Source: JAJCYX01 sp965243825 (GTDB lineage Bacteria > Chloroflexota > Dehalococcoidia > Lucifugimonadales > Lucifugimonadaceae). From it: a stretch of 64,000 nt of DNA. The position numbers and the translations under genes were made by a program. Location: positions 186,001-250,000 of the forward strand of contig CBDEVT010000001.1 in the NCBI GenBank assembly GCA_965243825.1, written 5' to 3'. The notes below the pieces were generated by a model. It saw only the letters and a program-made list of their open reading frames with translations, did not search any database and was not told the origin of the DNA. This document shows, piece after piece, positions 18,044-26,475 of this stretch (within the stretch, counting starts at the first letter, position 1; every line of letters begins with the position of its first letter).

Positions 18044-20143
18044 ATGTCGACCGCAATATCAACAGGTTGGCTCCGTTTCAAAACATTTGCGCTGCTGGCG
18101 ATCCTGCTCGGAATCCTCGGCGGCTCGGCATATGCAGCCAACCAGCTGCTCGCCGGTAGCGGCGATGACGACGTGCTTTTTTCGGCCTGTGCAAGCCAGA
18201 ACCACCTGAGGCTCGTCGAACACGGAGATGATTGCCGGAATAACGAGAAATTGGTTCAGCTCAAGAAAAGTGAGCTTAAGGGTGATCCCGGAGAGCCGGG
18301 GGCACAGGGAGTTCCTGGCATCAACTGCTGGGACTCGAATGAAAACCACGAGAAAGATCCGGCTGAAGACACCAACGACGACGGTGAGGTCGATGTCAGG
18401 GACTGTCAGGTTATGGTCGTGGCAACTGCTACAGCAACGGCATCGCCAACCTCGACCCAGCCACCCACTCCGGGATCAGGTTTTGCGTCTGTTGCCGTCG
18501 CCGAGGTCGCAGGTCCAAACGGCCTCAATTCGGCAGGGTCACCCGAACTGATCCATTACTGGGGCATCGGCGAAACGCTGTTCCTGCGAGCAGAGGACGA
18601 CACTTCGACTCCCTGGCTTGCGACCGGCTTTGAAGTCGATTCGGACCTCTCCGGTGCAAGGCTGTTCATCCGTGATGGCGTTCAGTTCCAGCGGGGATTC
18701 GGTGAGTTAACGGCCGAAGACGTAGCATGGAGCATGAACGATGCCAACGCGGCGACCAACCCCGGTTCCAGCCACGGACAGGCAGGAGATTTTAACGGTC
18801 TCTGGGGAGAATGGATCGCAGTCAACGATTCTACAATCGCCTTCGAGTTCGCAAACTTCGACTCGACCTGGAAGGACGACTTCCTGAACCAGTCCGGTCA
18901 GTCGTTCAGCGTCTTCTCCAAACGAGCCTTCGATGAAAACGGAGCGGAGTACTCGCGGCAGAACATAATCGCAACGGGACCCTTCAATGTCGAGAGCTGG
19001 GACGCGAATGATCAGCTGACCCTGGTCAGCCGGTATGCGGGCGGTGGTCAGCACTACCTCCCGGAACTGACGCCGAAGACAGCCCGAGTTCAGTTCCTTG
19101 AAGTTGAGGATCCCAACCTGCGGGCATCGCTTCTGCGGAACGGCCAGGTCGACATAGCCGAAATCGAAGCCGATCTCGTCTCATTCGTGTCTGAAGTGGA
19201 CTTCGCCGAAACCGGCGGTGGAGACGCGGTCCAACTCGGAGTCTTCTTCTCAGGAAACCTCTGGGAGAGGGTCTCGGCCCAGGACGGCAGTCCGCTGCCC
19301 TTTCCCTCCACGTTCGTTCACGACATCCCGTGGATCGGCTCGCCCGGTCGACATGACGGCGGAGAGCCGAGTGACGACATGGAGCAGGCGCGTCTTATTC
19401 GCCGAGCGCTGGCGATCGCCATCGACCGAGATGAGGTCAATCGGAGTCTGCTGGACGGTCGAGGGATTCCTGTTCATGTCGAGTACTTTTCGACTCTGCA
19501 CCCGAACTGGGATTCTCGTTGGGAGTATCCGCATGACCCGGATGAGGCACGCCGAATCCTCAGCGAAGAGATCGTTGCCGATTACCAGCAAGGACTGGCC
19601 GACACGAGTGATGAGAACCTGAACGGAAACGCGTTCGAGGTCTCGATCTATGCCGGTCCTGAGCTGGGCGGGCACCCGTTCTTCACTGGCTATGTAGCCG
19701 ATGCAGTGGCCAGCTACTGGGCAGACCTTGGCCTGAAAACGAACACCCTCAAGTTCTCTTACCAGACGTTCCGCCCGGGAGTTGTCGGGCGGACGAACGT
19801 GCACCCGTGGGTGACTTCCTGCGACAAGGGCAGGGAGTCGAATCCGTGGCACTTCCCAAAGGGTCTTGTGCAGACGAGTCTCACGCGAGGCGGTTTCAGT
19901 TGTGGATTCGAGTCCCCGGAAATCCTGGAGTTCTATCAGCGTATGGCTGTGGCTGCCGACCAGGTTACCGCGACGATTGCGGCAAACGACTACCTGGACT
20001 ACGTCTACTTCTGGAACCTGCAGCCAGGTGTCGTCGCAGTGCCGCTGCCGGTGTACCTAAACAGGTCGACCATCGCCAGTTGGGATATGGACAGGTCGCC
20101 AGCTTCAAGAACTAACAATCCCTGGAACATAGTCATGAAGTAG
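18044..20143 (+). CDS. OppA-type solute-binding protein with collagen-like N-terminus (699 aa)
   Basis: An N-terminal membrane or signal segment (FALLAILLGILGGSAYAANQ) leads into an 80-residue module: VLFSACASQNHLRLVEHGD, then a short Gly-x-y run (GDPGEPGAQGVPG), then a calcium-loop-like DTNDDGEVDVRDC. A Thr/Pro-rich linker follows. The remaining 530 residues resemble a family-5 (peptide/nickel) extracellular binding protein, with RLIRRALAIAIDRDEVN typical of the family. No permease or ATPase gene is nearby, so transport is not supported by context. GGAGGAAC precedes the ATG. The paralog at 20306 follows it. Confidence 0.82.
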   Translation: MSTAISTGWLRFKTFALLAILLGILGGSAYAANQLLAGSGDDDVLFSACASQNHLRLVEHGDDCRNNEKLVQLKKSELKGDPGEPGAQGVPGINCWDSNENHEKDPAEDTNDDGEVDVRDCQVMVVATATATASPTSTQPPTPGSGFASVAVAEVAGPNGLNSAGSPELIHYWGIGETLFLRAEDDTSTPWLATGFEVDSDLSGARLFIRDGVQFQRGFGELTAEDVAWSMNDANAATNPGSSHGQAGDFNGLWGEWIAVNDSTIAFEFANFDSTWKDDFLNQSGQSFSVFSKRAFDENGAEYSRQNIIATGPFNVESWDANDQLTLVSRYAGGGQHYLPELTPKTARVQFLEVEDPNLRASLLRNGQVDIAEIEADLVSFVSEVDFAETGGGDAVQLGVFFSGNLWERVSAQDGSPLPFPSTFVHDIPWIGSPGRHDGGEPSDDMEQARLIRRALAIAIDRDEVNRSLLDGRGIPVHVEYFSTLHPNWDSRWEYPHDPDEARRILSEEIVADYQQGLADTSDENLNGNAFEVSIYAGPELGGHPFFTGYVADAVASYWADLGLKTNTLKFSYQTFRPGVVGRTNVHPWVTSCDKGRESNPWHFPKGLVQTSLTRGGFSCGFESPEILEFYQRMAVAADQVTATIAANDYLDYVYFWNLQPGVVAVPLPVYLNRSTIASWDMDRSPASRTNNPWNIVMK

Positions 20144-20305
20144 CTCATTCGGTCTAATACATAAGTTTCTCACTTGGCCGCGGCCGAGGCTTGCCGGATA
20201 TCGAGAAAAAGTAAGAAACAAACTAAGACGCCCACGATTCACGGCGTGAGTCAGTGGCTACTGAATAGCGGTAATCGTTACCAGTCGATATGGAGGTTTC
20301 GAGTC

Positions 20306-22510
20306 ATGAAACTGAACAGTCTGTACAGGCTGCGGAGCATTCGGTTCGCAGTGATCGTCATGGTGATGCTGGGGGCGCTGGGCGGCTCGGCTTTTGCTGC
20401 CAATCAGTTGCTGGCCGGCAGCGGCGATGACGACGTGCTTTTCTCGGCCTGTGCAAGCCAAAACCACCTGAGGCTCACCGAACACGGAGATGATTGCCGC
20501 AAAAACGAGAAACTGGTTCAGCTCAAGCGGAGTGAGCTGAAAGGGGACCCTGGCGAGCAGGGAATCCCAGGCATTAACGGCCTACATTGCTGGGACCTGA
20601 ACGGGAACGGGACAGTCGAATCTGAGGAAGACACGAACGGCGATGGGGTAGTCGATGTTTACGACTGCCGGGCGATGGCCCATCCGACACCTACTGCGAC
20701 ACCGACCGGTACCCCGGAGCCGCCAGGTCCCGGGCCATCCCGAGAACGAGTAGTGCGTGCGTATCGGTTTATCGAAAACGTCTACGGGATTGGCTACATC
20801 GGTCCTTACCGAACCTCGGCGACGAATCAACTTGGAGGCGTGGAGGAGAACTTTTTCGTCTTCGAGAACGGCAATCCGATGACGCCTGAACTTGTGGATA
20901 CCTGGTCTATCGACCCTGCCGGACAAAATGTCACTCTCAGGCTGAAGAGGAATATCCCGTTCCAGTCTCCAAAGGGATACGAGTTTCACGATTTCGGTGA
21001 GCTGAATGCGTTCGAGGTGGCAGAGTGGTTTAACCGCAACAATGTGACCACGAACCCGGAATCAACTTATGGAGATGGCGGTGATCTGGCTGGCATCTTC
21101 TTGGAAGCGGTCCCGACCGGTCCCTACACCGTCGAGATCGGACTGGTCTCGCCTGTCTTCTTCTGCCTGCCGATCTCCCAATTTGGCTGCCTGTCAGCGG
21201 CACGCGGTCCCCACAAGGTGACGACGGTTGAGGAGTTCGGTTTCGACTGGGCCCGGTCGCACCATGTCGGAACCGGACCGTACGTGCAGGGGGCTTGCTT
21301 GCCAGGCGTCCAGTGCACAGTTCACGCCGTTGAGAACCACTGGAGGGCAGACCCGAAAGTGAAAGAGATCGTTGGCATCGCTTCCCCGGATCAGGCCTCT
21401 ACGATCGCCCTGCTTCGCAACGGCGTAGTCGATATGGCAGAGCTCGATTTCGCGCTGCTGCCTGACGTAGTGAACAACAGCCCGCTACGTTTCCTTGAAA
21501 CTATGCCGGGCGGCTTTGTCGGTCAGTCCGTGATCTTCTCGGGCAACCTGTGGGAGGAGTTCCACGCTCGTACAGGAGCACCGCTTAACCCCTGGGACTC
21601 GCCTGTCTACGACTTCGACATGCCGTGGCTCGGGGACCCCTGGCAGGAGTCTCACCCGGGCAACGTCCGGTACGTGGACACAAACAATCCCGCCGGCATG
21701 ACCGACATGGAGCAGGCGAGGCTTGTGAGGCTGGCGCTTTCAACCGCCATCGACCGTGACTACATCGTCGACGAGATCCTCAATGGCGACGGCACGCCGA
21801 TTTACTCCGAGTACATGGGACCCGAGTACCCGGGATGGAATCCGGATCGCCAGACCAATTGTTTCGATGTAGATGGAAACTCGGTAGCGTGCTCGGGGAC
21901 CGTTCAGTCGGTCAAGTGGGGGCTCGATGACGGCGACCTGGTCGCTGCTAACGAGTTGCTAGAAGCGGCTGGCTATCCGTTCGCTTCACGGGACGCCGAT
22001 TTCGGCACGCTTGTCCTGCAGGCATACGCGGCTGAGACTGGGCCGATCAGCTTCCCTGTCGCAGACGACATCATGGCTCGGTGGAGCGCGCTGAACATAA
22101 ACGTTGAGCAGCTGATCGAGGACTATGGTGGTGTTATCAGTCCGAGGATGAGGGAGCGGATCCAGTTCTGGCCGGTTCTCAAAAACGGGGATGTCCACTC
22201 CAACGTCTTCCCGCTTGATTGGCCGCTACCGCTTGTAGATACCTCGAGCAGTCGCCCGGGCTGGGGAGTCGGTTTCGAGTCTCCTGCCGGAGCGAAGTGG
22301 CTGTTCGAGATCTTTGCAGAGCAGGACGCTTCGATCAGGGAACAGAAGCACCTGAACTGGGTTGACTACAGCATGTTCTGGGTCCAGTACGCCGGGGTCT
22401 ACCAGATACCGAAAGGCATTGTGGTGGGCGAACGGATTAAGACCTGGAACGGGCGTCAGCAGCACTACTCGAACGTCTCGAGCAACCCGGAGTTCATTGA
22501 GCTGAAATGA
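20306..22510 (+). CDS. OppA-type solute-binding protein with collagen-like N-terminus (734 aa)
   Basis: The ATG at 20306 is chosen because GGAGG lies 11 bases upstream and the protein then starts with a signal segment (AVIVMVMLGALGGSAFAANQ). The next 75 residues are almost identical to those of the preceding gene: the cysteine module, GDPGEQGIPGING and an EF-hand-like DTNGDGVVDVYDC. The binding domain is only distantly similar (RLVRLALSTAIDRDYIV is the shared family motif). The conserved anchor module and divergent binding domain suggest a common display or attachment element with different ligands. It is likely co-transcribed with the 699-aa gene. Confidence 0.82.
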   Translation: MKLNSLYRLRSIRFAVIVMVMLGALGGSAFAANQLLAGSGDDDVLFSACASQNHLRLTEHGDDCRKNEKLVQLKRSELKGDPGEQGIPGINGLHCWDLNGNGTVESEEDTNGDGVVDVYDCRAMAHPTPTATPTGTPEPPGPGPSRERVVRAYRFIENVYGIGYIGPYRTSATNQLGGVEENFFVFENGNPMTPELVDTWSIDPAGQNVTLRLKRNIPFQSPKGYEFHDFGELNAFEVAEWFNRNNVTTNPESTYGDGGDLAGIFLEAVPTGPYTVEIGLVSPVFFCLPISQFGCLSAARGPHKVTTVEEFGFDWARSHHVGTGPYVQGACLPGVQCTVHAVENHWRADPKVKEIVGIASPDQASTIALLRNGVVDMAELDFALLPDVVNNSPLRFLETMPGGFVGQSVIFSGNLWEEFHARTGAPLNPWDSPVYDFDMPWLGDPWQESHPGNVRYVDTNNPAGMTDMEQARLVRLALSTAIDRDYIVDEILNGDGTPIYSEYMGPEYPGWNPDRQTNCFDVDGNSVACSGTVQSVKWGLDDGDLVAANELLEAAGYPFASRDADFGTLVLQAYAAETGPISFPVADDIMARWSALNINVEQLIEDYGGVISPRMRERIQFWPVLKNGDVHSNVFPLDWPLPLVDTSSSRPGWGVGFESPAGAKWLFEIFAEQDASIREQKHLNWVDYSMFWVQYAGVYQIPKGIVVGERIKTWNGRQQHYSNVSSNPEFIELK

Positions 22511-22667
22511 TGCACCAACCGCTGTTGGTTGATGAAATAAAGCTGTCATGAAGAGTCTCTTCAGAAGCGTTTTGACAGGACATGAGTTGTAAGGCAGACT
22601 TCAGTCGAAACAGTCGCCCGCCGAACCACTATTTTTCTGGTCCTGCGGGCGGCGCAATAGCTGAACG

Positions 22668-22710
22668 CCGACTCTGCGAGTTTGACTTGTCCTCGCCGAG
22701 TCGGTTTTTT
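22668..22710 (+). terminator. Rho-independent terminator-like hairpin
   Basis: CCGACTC (22668-22674) pairs with GAGTCGG (22698-22704), followed by six T residues. It lies 157 bp after the 734-aa gene and 88 bp before the next start, so it probably ends the OppA-type transcript. The 23-base loop is long for a standard terminator. Confidence 0.55.
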
Positions 22711-22797
22711 CGTCTCCCCGACAGGTCGGAAGCAATGCGGGCCGCAAAACGTCATCCCGCCAGTCACCGAGGCCGGTGAGGAGAGGAGAGCGAAAAA

Positions 22798-23679
22798 ATG
22801 GACACAGAATCGATGAGGTCAGCCTACGGTGCCGCCGCCAGGATGGTCGATGCAAAGACGACCGATGAAGAGCGCACGCTGCTGGAAGATATCAACGCCG
22901 ACGACATCGTTGTTGTAGAAGGAATATACGATCGTGTTCAGGACGTGCTGTCGATAATGGACTTGCCGTTCAAAGTCATTGCACCCAGTGACGTCAGTTC
23001 ACTACAGCTAAAGCCGGAACAGATGATCGTTGTCAACTGCCCCGGCGTTCTGGATAGCCGCTCGATCGTAGCAGTCAGGGAGTTCGTGAATTCCGGTGGG
23101 ACGCTGTTTACAACCGACTGGGCGCTGCGACACGTCCTTGAACGCGCGTTCAAGGGAATCGTCCGTTTTAACGGTACTCAAACGGGCGACTCCGTCGTCC
23201 AGATCAGCAATGCCTCAGGCGGTAATCCGATGCTCGAGGGAATCGATCTCGTGGGAGGCGAGGCACAGTGGTGGCTGGAGGGAGCAAGCTACCCGATCAA
23301 GGTGCTTGATGCGGAGAAGGTTGAGGTTTTGGTAGACAGCCATGAGCTCGGCCGAAACTGGGGTGAGTCACCTGTCGTGGTGACGTTTCCATACGGGAAA
23401 GGCGAAGTGCTGCACATGATCTCCCATTACTACCTGCAGAGGACCGAATTGAGATCGAGGCGGCACAAGAAAAGCTGGAAGGACTATGCTGCGGAGATGG
23501 GTACTCCGGACGCTGTTGTCGGTGCGCCACCTGAGTATGACAGTGTCAACGTCGGCCAGGTCGAATCGGCCTATTCATCGGCTATGTTTCTCCGAAACTC
23601 TGTCCTCCGAAGAAAGAAGCGGACGGCAGACCGTCTCAAGAATAAGCTCGAAGGCCAGGACACGGAAACCAAGATCTAA
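22798..23679 (+). CDS. GATase-like / Rossmann-fold protein of unknown function
   Basis: 293 aa, no signal peptide. The middle region (VNCPGVLDSRSIVAVREF, then SGGTLFTTDW, then PYGKGEVLHMISHYYLQ) follows the pattern of class-I glutamine-amidotransferase-like folds used in ThuA and DUF4159-type proteins, where a flexible loop replaces catalysis. I do not see a Cys-His-Glu triad. GGAGAGGAGAG before the ATG is a strong ribosome-binding site. It sits between the binding-protein pair and a lipoprotein gene, 92 bp apart. Function unknown. Confidence 0.6.
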   Translation: MDTESMRSAYGAAARMVDAKTTDEERTLLEDINADDIVVVEGIYDRVQDVLSIMDLPFKVIAPSDVSSLQLKPEQMIVVNCPGVLDSRSIVAVREFVNSGGTLFTTDWALRHVLERAFKGIVRFNGTQTGDSVVQISNASGGNPMLEGIDLVGGEAQWWLEGASYPIKVLDAEKVEVLVDSHELGRNWGESPVVVTFPYGKGEVLHMISHYYLQRTELRSRRHKKSWKDYAAEMGTPDAVVGAPPEYDSVNVGQVESAYSSAMFLRNSVLRRKKRTADRLKNKLEGQDTETKI

Positions 23680-23771
23680 GGCTCGGCAGAGTATGGGTGC
23701 GCGTACAAGCAGTTGGTTGAGGAACCTCACTGTTCTCTGAGGACGTCATTCACACTTCAAGGGCGAAGGCC

Positions 23772-25118
23772 ATGAACGAAATAGGATTTATCAACTCAAA
23801 ACACCACCTTCGAGTCAAGTCCGGGTTCCCGGTTCTTTTCATCGGGCTTCTGATCTTGTTTGGATCCTGCTCATCTTCTGCCGCAACTCGCAGCGAATCG
23901 GTGTTCGGGAGAGCGCCGGACATCGTTGAACTGCGCACAGAAGTCACAGTTAACGACTATCGGACGGCAGCAGCTCTGGTCGGAGGGAATCCTTGGTCAG
24001 CCGAAAACCGCCGGAACCTCCACTTTGCTGACGGACCATTTTTGAGTGGTGAGGTGGGAGGACTGAGGGAGTCGAGTCTCTACGGACCCGAATTCGCAAG
24101 CTACAGCGCCGCACTGGGCTACGACCCCAACGCGATCTCAACCGCGATTCGGCTAGGTGATGAGACCTGGTGGATTGATCTCATCGCCTTGGAATACCAA
24201 GCAGACTCTGCGCTTTCCGCTGTTACCAGTGCAATCGAGGAATGGCAGACGCGTTGTGTAGCGTTCGCTAGTCCACCGCCGGACCCTTCCCCAGACGAAC
24301 GCAGGGCATGGAATCGAGACATTTCTGAAAGTGGCTGCGTCAATTATGCCGATCTACATCAAGAGCACATGCAGATGGTCGCACACGATGGTGAGACATA
24401 CTTATCAGGCAATCAGGACGTCCAGAATCTCCAGGTCCGATTGAGACCTCCCCTGCGCGATCTCAGAGGACGGGCAAACAGCACCTGGTTTGACGAGGCA
24501 CTGATCGTGCAGTCTCCGGTGGATAAGCTGATCGAAGAAGCCGTGAGGACTAAGGCAGGAGACCGGGACGGACTCGGGGGCAACTCCGGATTCATGGAGG
24601 TCGTCGACGAGCTCATGAAGCGAAGCGCGTATAGCTATTCAATCTTCGAAGGAGAGATCAACGTTACCGATCCGTACAACTATTTCCTGGTCGATGCGCT
24701 TGGAAATGCCGGTTACGGTATCCCGCCTGAGCTCGAACGACCTCTTAGAGAAGTTGACGATGATCTGGAACCTCTCGAAACGTTGGAGTCATACAAACGG
24801 TTCGCCATTGGAGTGACTTCCACAAGTCAGGAATCGCGGGTCTTTGTTGTTCTCCAACACGGGAGCTCATCGAGCGCGCAAAAAAACGCAAAGAGGCTGG
24901 AAAGTAATTTCCGTCAACACGCGGAGATGGTCTCCATCTTGCCTGAACAGATCAAACCCGCATGGGGAAGCCTCCTCGAGCGGCCCGGGATCGAACGGCA
25001 AGGCGACCTGGTGATCGTGACGCTGTCTGCACCCGAGCCCGATATCGGCGAATGGACCACCCTCGCCTCCGACCGCGGGAAGGCGCTCGGCGCGATCATC
25101 GGCGTAGAGCAGAGCTGA
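23772..25118 (+). CDS. Predicted lipoprotein of unknown function
   Basis: 448 aa. PVLFIGLLILFGSC gives a signal sequence with a lipobox Cys near residue 35, so the mature protein should be lipid-anchored outside the membrane. The body is soluble and acidic with no family that I recognise; RVFVVLQHGSSSS and WGSLLERPGIERQGDLVIV near the end look like a beta-rich domain. It converges with the 420-aa HTH gene, only 7 bp between their ends. Its place between the two VWA blocks suggests an envelope role, but this is context only. Confidence 0.6.
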   Translation: MNEIGFINSKHHLRVKSGFPVLFIGLLILFGSCSSSAATRSESVFGRAPDIVELRTEVTVNDYRTAAALVGGNPWSAENRRNLHFADGPFLSGEVGGLRESSLYGPEFASYSAALGYDPNAISTAIRLGDETWWIDLIALEYQADSALSAVTSAIEEWQTRCVAFASPPPDPSPDERRAWNRDISESGCVNYADLHQEHMQMVAHDGETYLSGNQDVQNLQVRLRPPLRDLRGRANSTWFDEALIVQSPVDKLIEEAVRTKAGDRDGLGGNSGFMEVVDELMKRSAYSYSIFEGEINVTDPYNYFLVDALGNAGYGIPPELERPLREVDDDLEPLETLESYKRFAIGVTSTSQESRVFVVLQHGSSSSAQKNAKRLESNFRQHAEMVSILPEQIKPAWGSLLERPGIERQGDLVIVTLSAPEPDIGEWTTLASDRGKALGAIIGVEQS

Positions 25119-25125
25119 CCTCACC

Positions 25126-26388
25126 TCAAACGGCAGCGCTTTCTGCAAACGCGGCAACCTGCGCCTCCTTTGCAGCGAGGTGCAACGCCAGCACCCCGAT
25201 GGCGTCCTTGCGGTGGTAGTGGTAGGTGCGGTCTTCAAGGTGCAGCCGCGTTCGTATCTGCGAGATCATCCTTCCAACGACGTACTGCTCGTGCAGGATG
25301 ATGAACTGCTCCATCGCCCTGTTGCCACTGCTAACGACAGCGTCGCGTGGCTTCAGGTGCTCGATCTCCTGCACGACAACCTGTCTGATCGCCGCTCCGA
25401 GCTCCAGCGGCGTCGGCTCCAGCGGACTGTCCGGCTCGTTGCGTTTCCACTCACGGCGCGCGAGGCATGGCAACAGGTCCACAAGCCCGCACGTAGCGAG
25501 TTTGGGAGGACGGTTCAGCACCTTCAACGCCGCCTCCAGTGCCTCCGTGACTGGCTCCAGCTCATCGTCAGTGGGCAGCACGGCCACGGGCGCGTTTGAC
25601 GGGGTATTGCCGTTCACGGACATATCCTTAGTTACCGGGTCCGGGTCAGAAACCGGCGGAACGTCTGAGACTCCCAGGAAGCCTGGCTCCATGGCACCAC
25701 GCAATGCGCTGAACATGTCTTTCAACCGGTCCGCCGCGGTCTGCGCTTCCTCAGTTGCCGCGACCTGCTCCTGCTGCTGGATCACCTCGATTGCGGACGC
25801 CGCTGCATCGGCCGCCTGTTGCACCGCTTCGGCGATGATGGCTCCGCGACGATTGTGCAGGTCTTTGAGCCTCCGCATCGCCTCGGGTGCAGGGTTCACA
25901 TCGGACTCCTCGAGCTCCTTGAGCCCGGCAGTCAGTTCTCGCTGCAATTCGAGCAATTCTGCCATCGCCGGCATGATGTCGTGCTCCAACTCTTCGTGCA
26001 CCGCTTCAAGGCTGCGAGTTACTGCAGACCGCGACCATCCTTCCGACGACCGGCGCGACTTTATGCGGGAGGCGATCATCTGTCGCACTGCCTCCAGGTC
26101 GCGCATCTCTTGCTCGTTAGGCATCGGTCGAGTGCGGCTGATGGCGAGGATCGAAACCGCGAAGAAGAGCACGCCCCAGCCAAGGACCCACGGGGCCCAT
26201 GTCGACCATCGCTCCATCGAGGGAACAAATGCCATAGCAAGGCTTAGCGCCAACGAAACCGCGAGCAGCGCAAGCCCGAACGGGTGATGCAGCGCACGAG
26301 TGAGGATTCCGCCTTCATCATTCGGACCCGCGCGCTGACGGCCCCGGGCTTTCCGGTAGCCAATGTCGTCTGAACTATTTCTGAACAT
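25126..26388 (-). CDS. Membrane-anchored HTH-like regulator, long member of a new family
   Basis: 420 aa. Two membrane segments near residues 35-52 and 63-83 (FGLALLAVSLALSLAMAFV; WVLGWGVLFFAVSILAI) are followed by a coiled-coil region to about 210. The C-terminal 120 residues match those of the 242-aa protein at 13335 block by block: PKLATCGLVDLLPCLARREW, IRQVVVQEIEHLKP, EQYVVGRMISQIRTRLHL then RTYHYHR. A membrane-tethered DNA-binding protein is one reading. The gene follows the solute-binding/VWA gene by 87 bp on the same strand, repeating the VWA-HTH order of the first block. Confidence 0.65.
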   Translation of the reverse strand: MFRNSSDDIGYRKARGRQRAGPNDEGGILTRALHHPFGLALLAVSLALSLAMAFVPSMERWSTWAPWVLGWGVLFFAVSILAISRTRPMPNEQEMRDLEAVRQMIASRIKSRRSSEGWSRSAVTRSLEAVHEELEHDIMPAMAELLELQRELTAGLKELEESDVNPAPEAMRRLKDLHNRRGAIIAEAVQQAADAAASAIEVIQQQEQVAATEEAQTAADRLKDMFSALRGAMEPGFLGVSDVPPVSDPDPVTKDMSVNGNTPSNAPVAVLPTDDELEPVTEALEAALKVLNRPPKLATCGLVDLLPCLARREWKRNEPDSPLEPTPLELGAAIRQVVVQEIEHLKPRDAVVSSGNRAMEQFIILHEQYVVGRMISQIRTRLHLEDRTYHYHRKDAIGVLALHLAAKEAQVAAFAESAAV

Positions 26389-26475
26389 GCTTCTCAGAGC
26401 CTCCCTGCTCGCAGATCGTCTTGTAACTTCCCCCGGCCGCCGTTTCTCGGGACCGTTCGACCAGGGGCATCTTGA

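Noticed and set aside
18044..22510. ABC peptide transporter operon
   Set aside because: Two binding proteins are present but no permease or ATPase gene occurs anywhere in the window.
25226..26287. 353-aa plus-strand open frame
   Set aside because: It is a Ser/Arg-rich mirror of the 420-aa HTH gene on the other strand, with no ribosome-binding site or domain.
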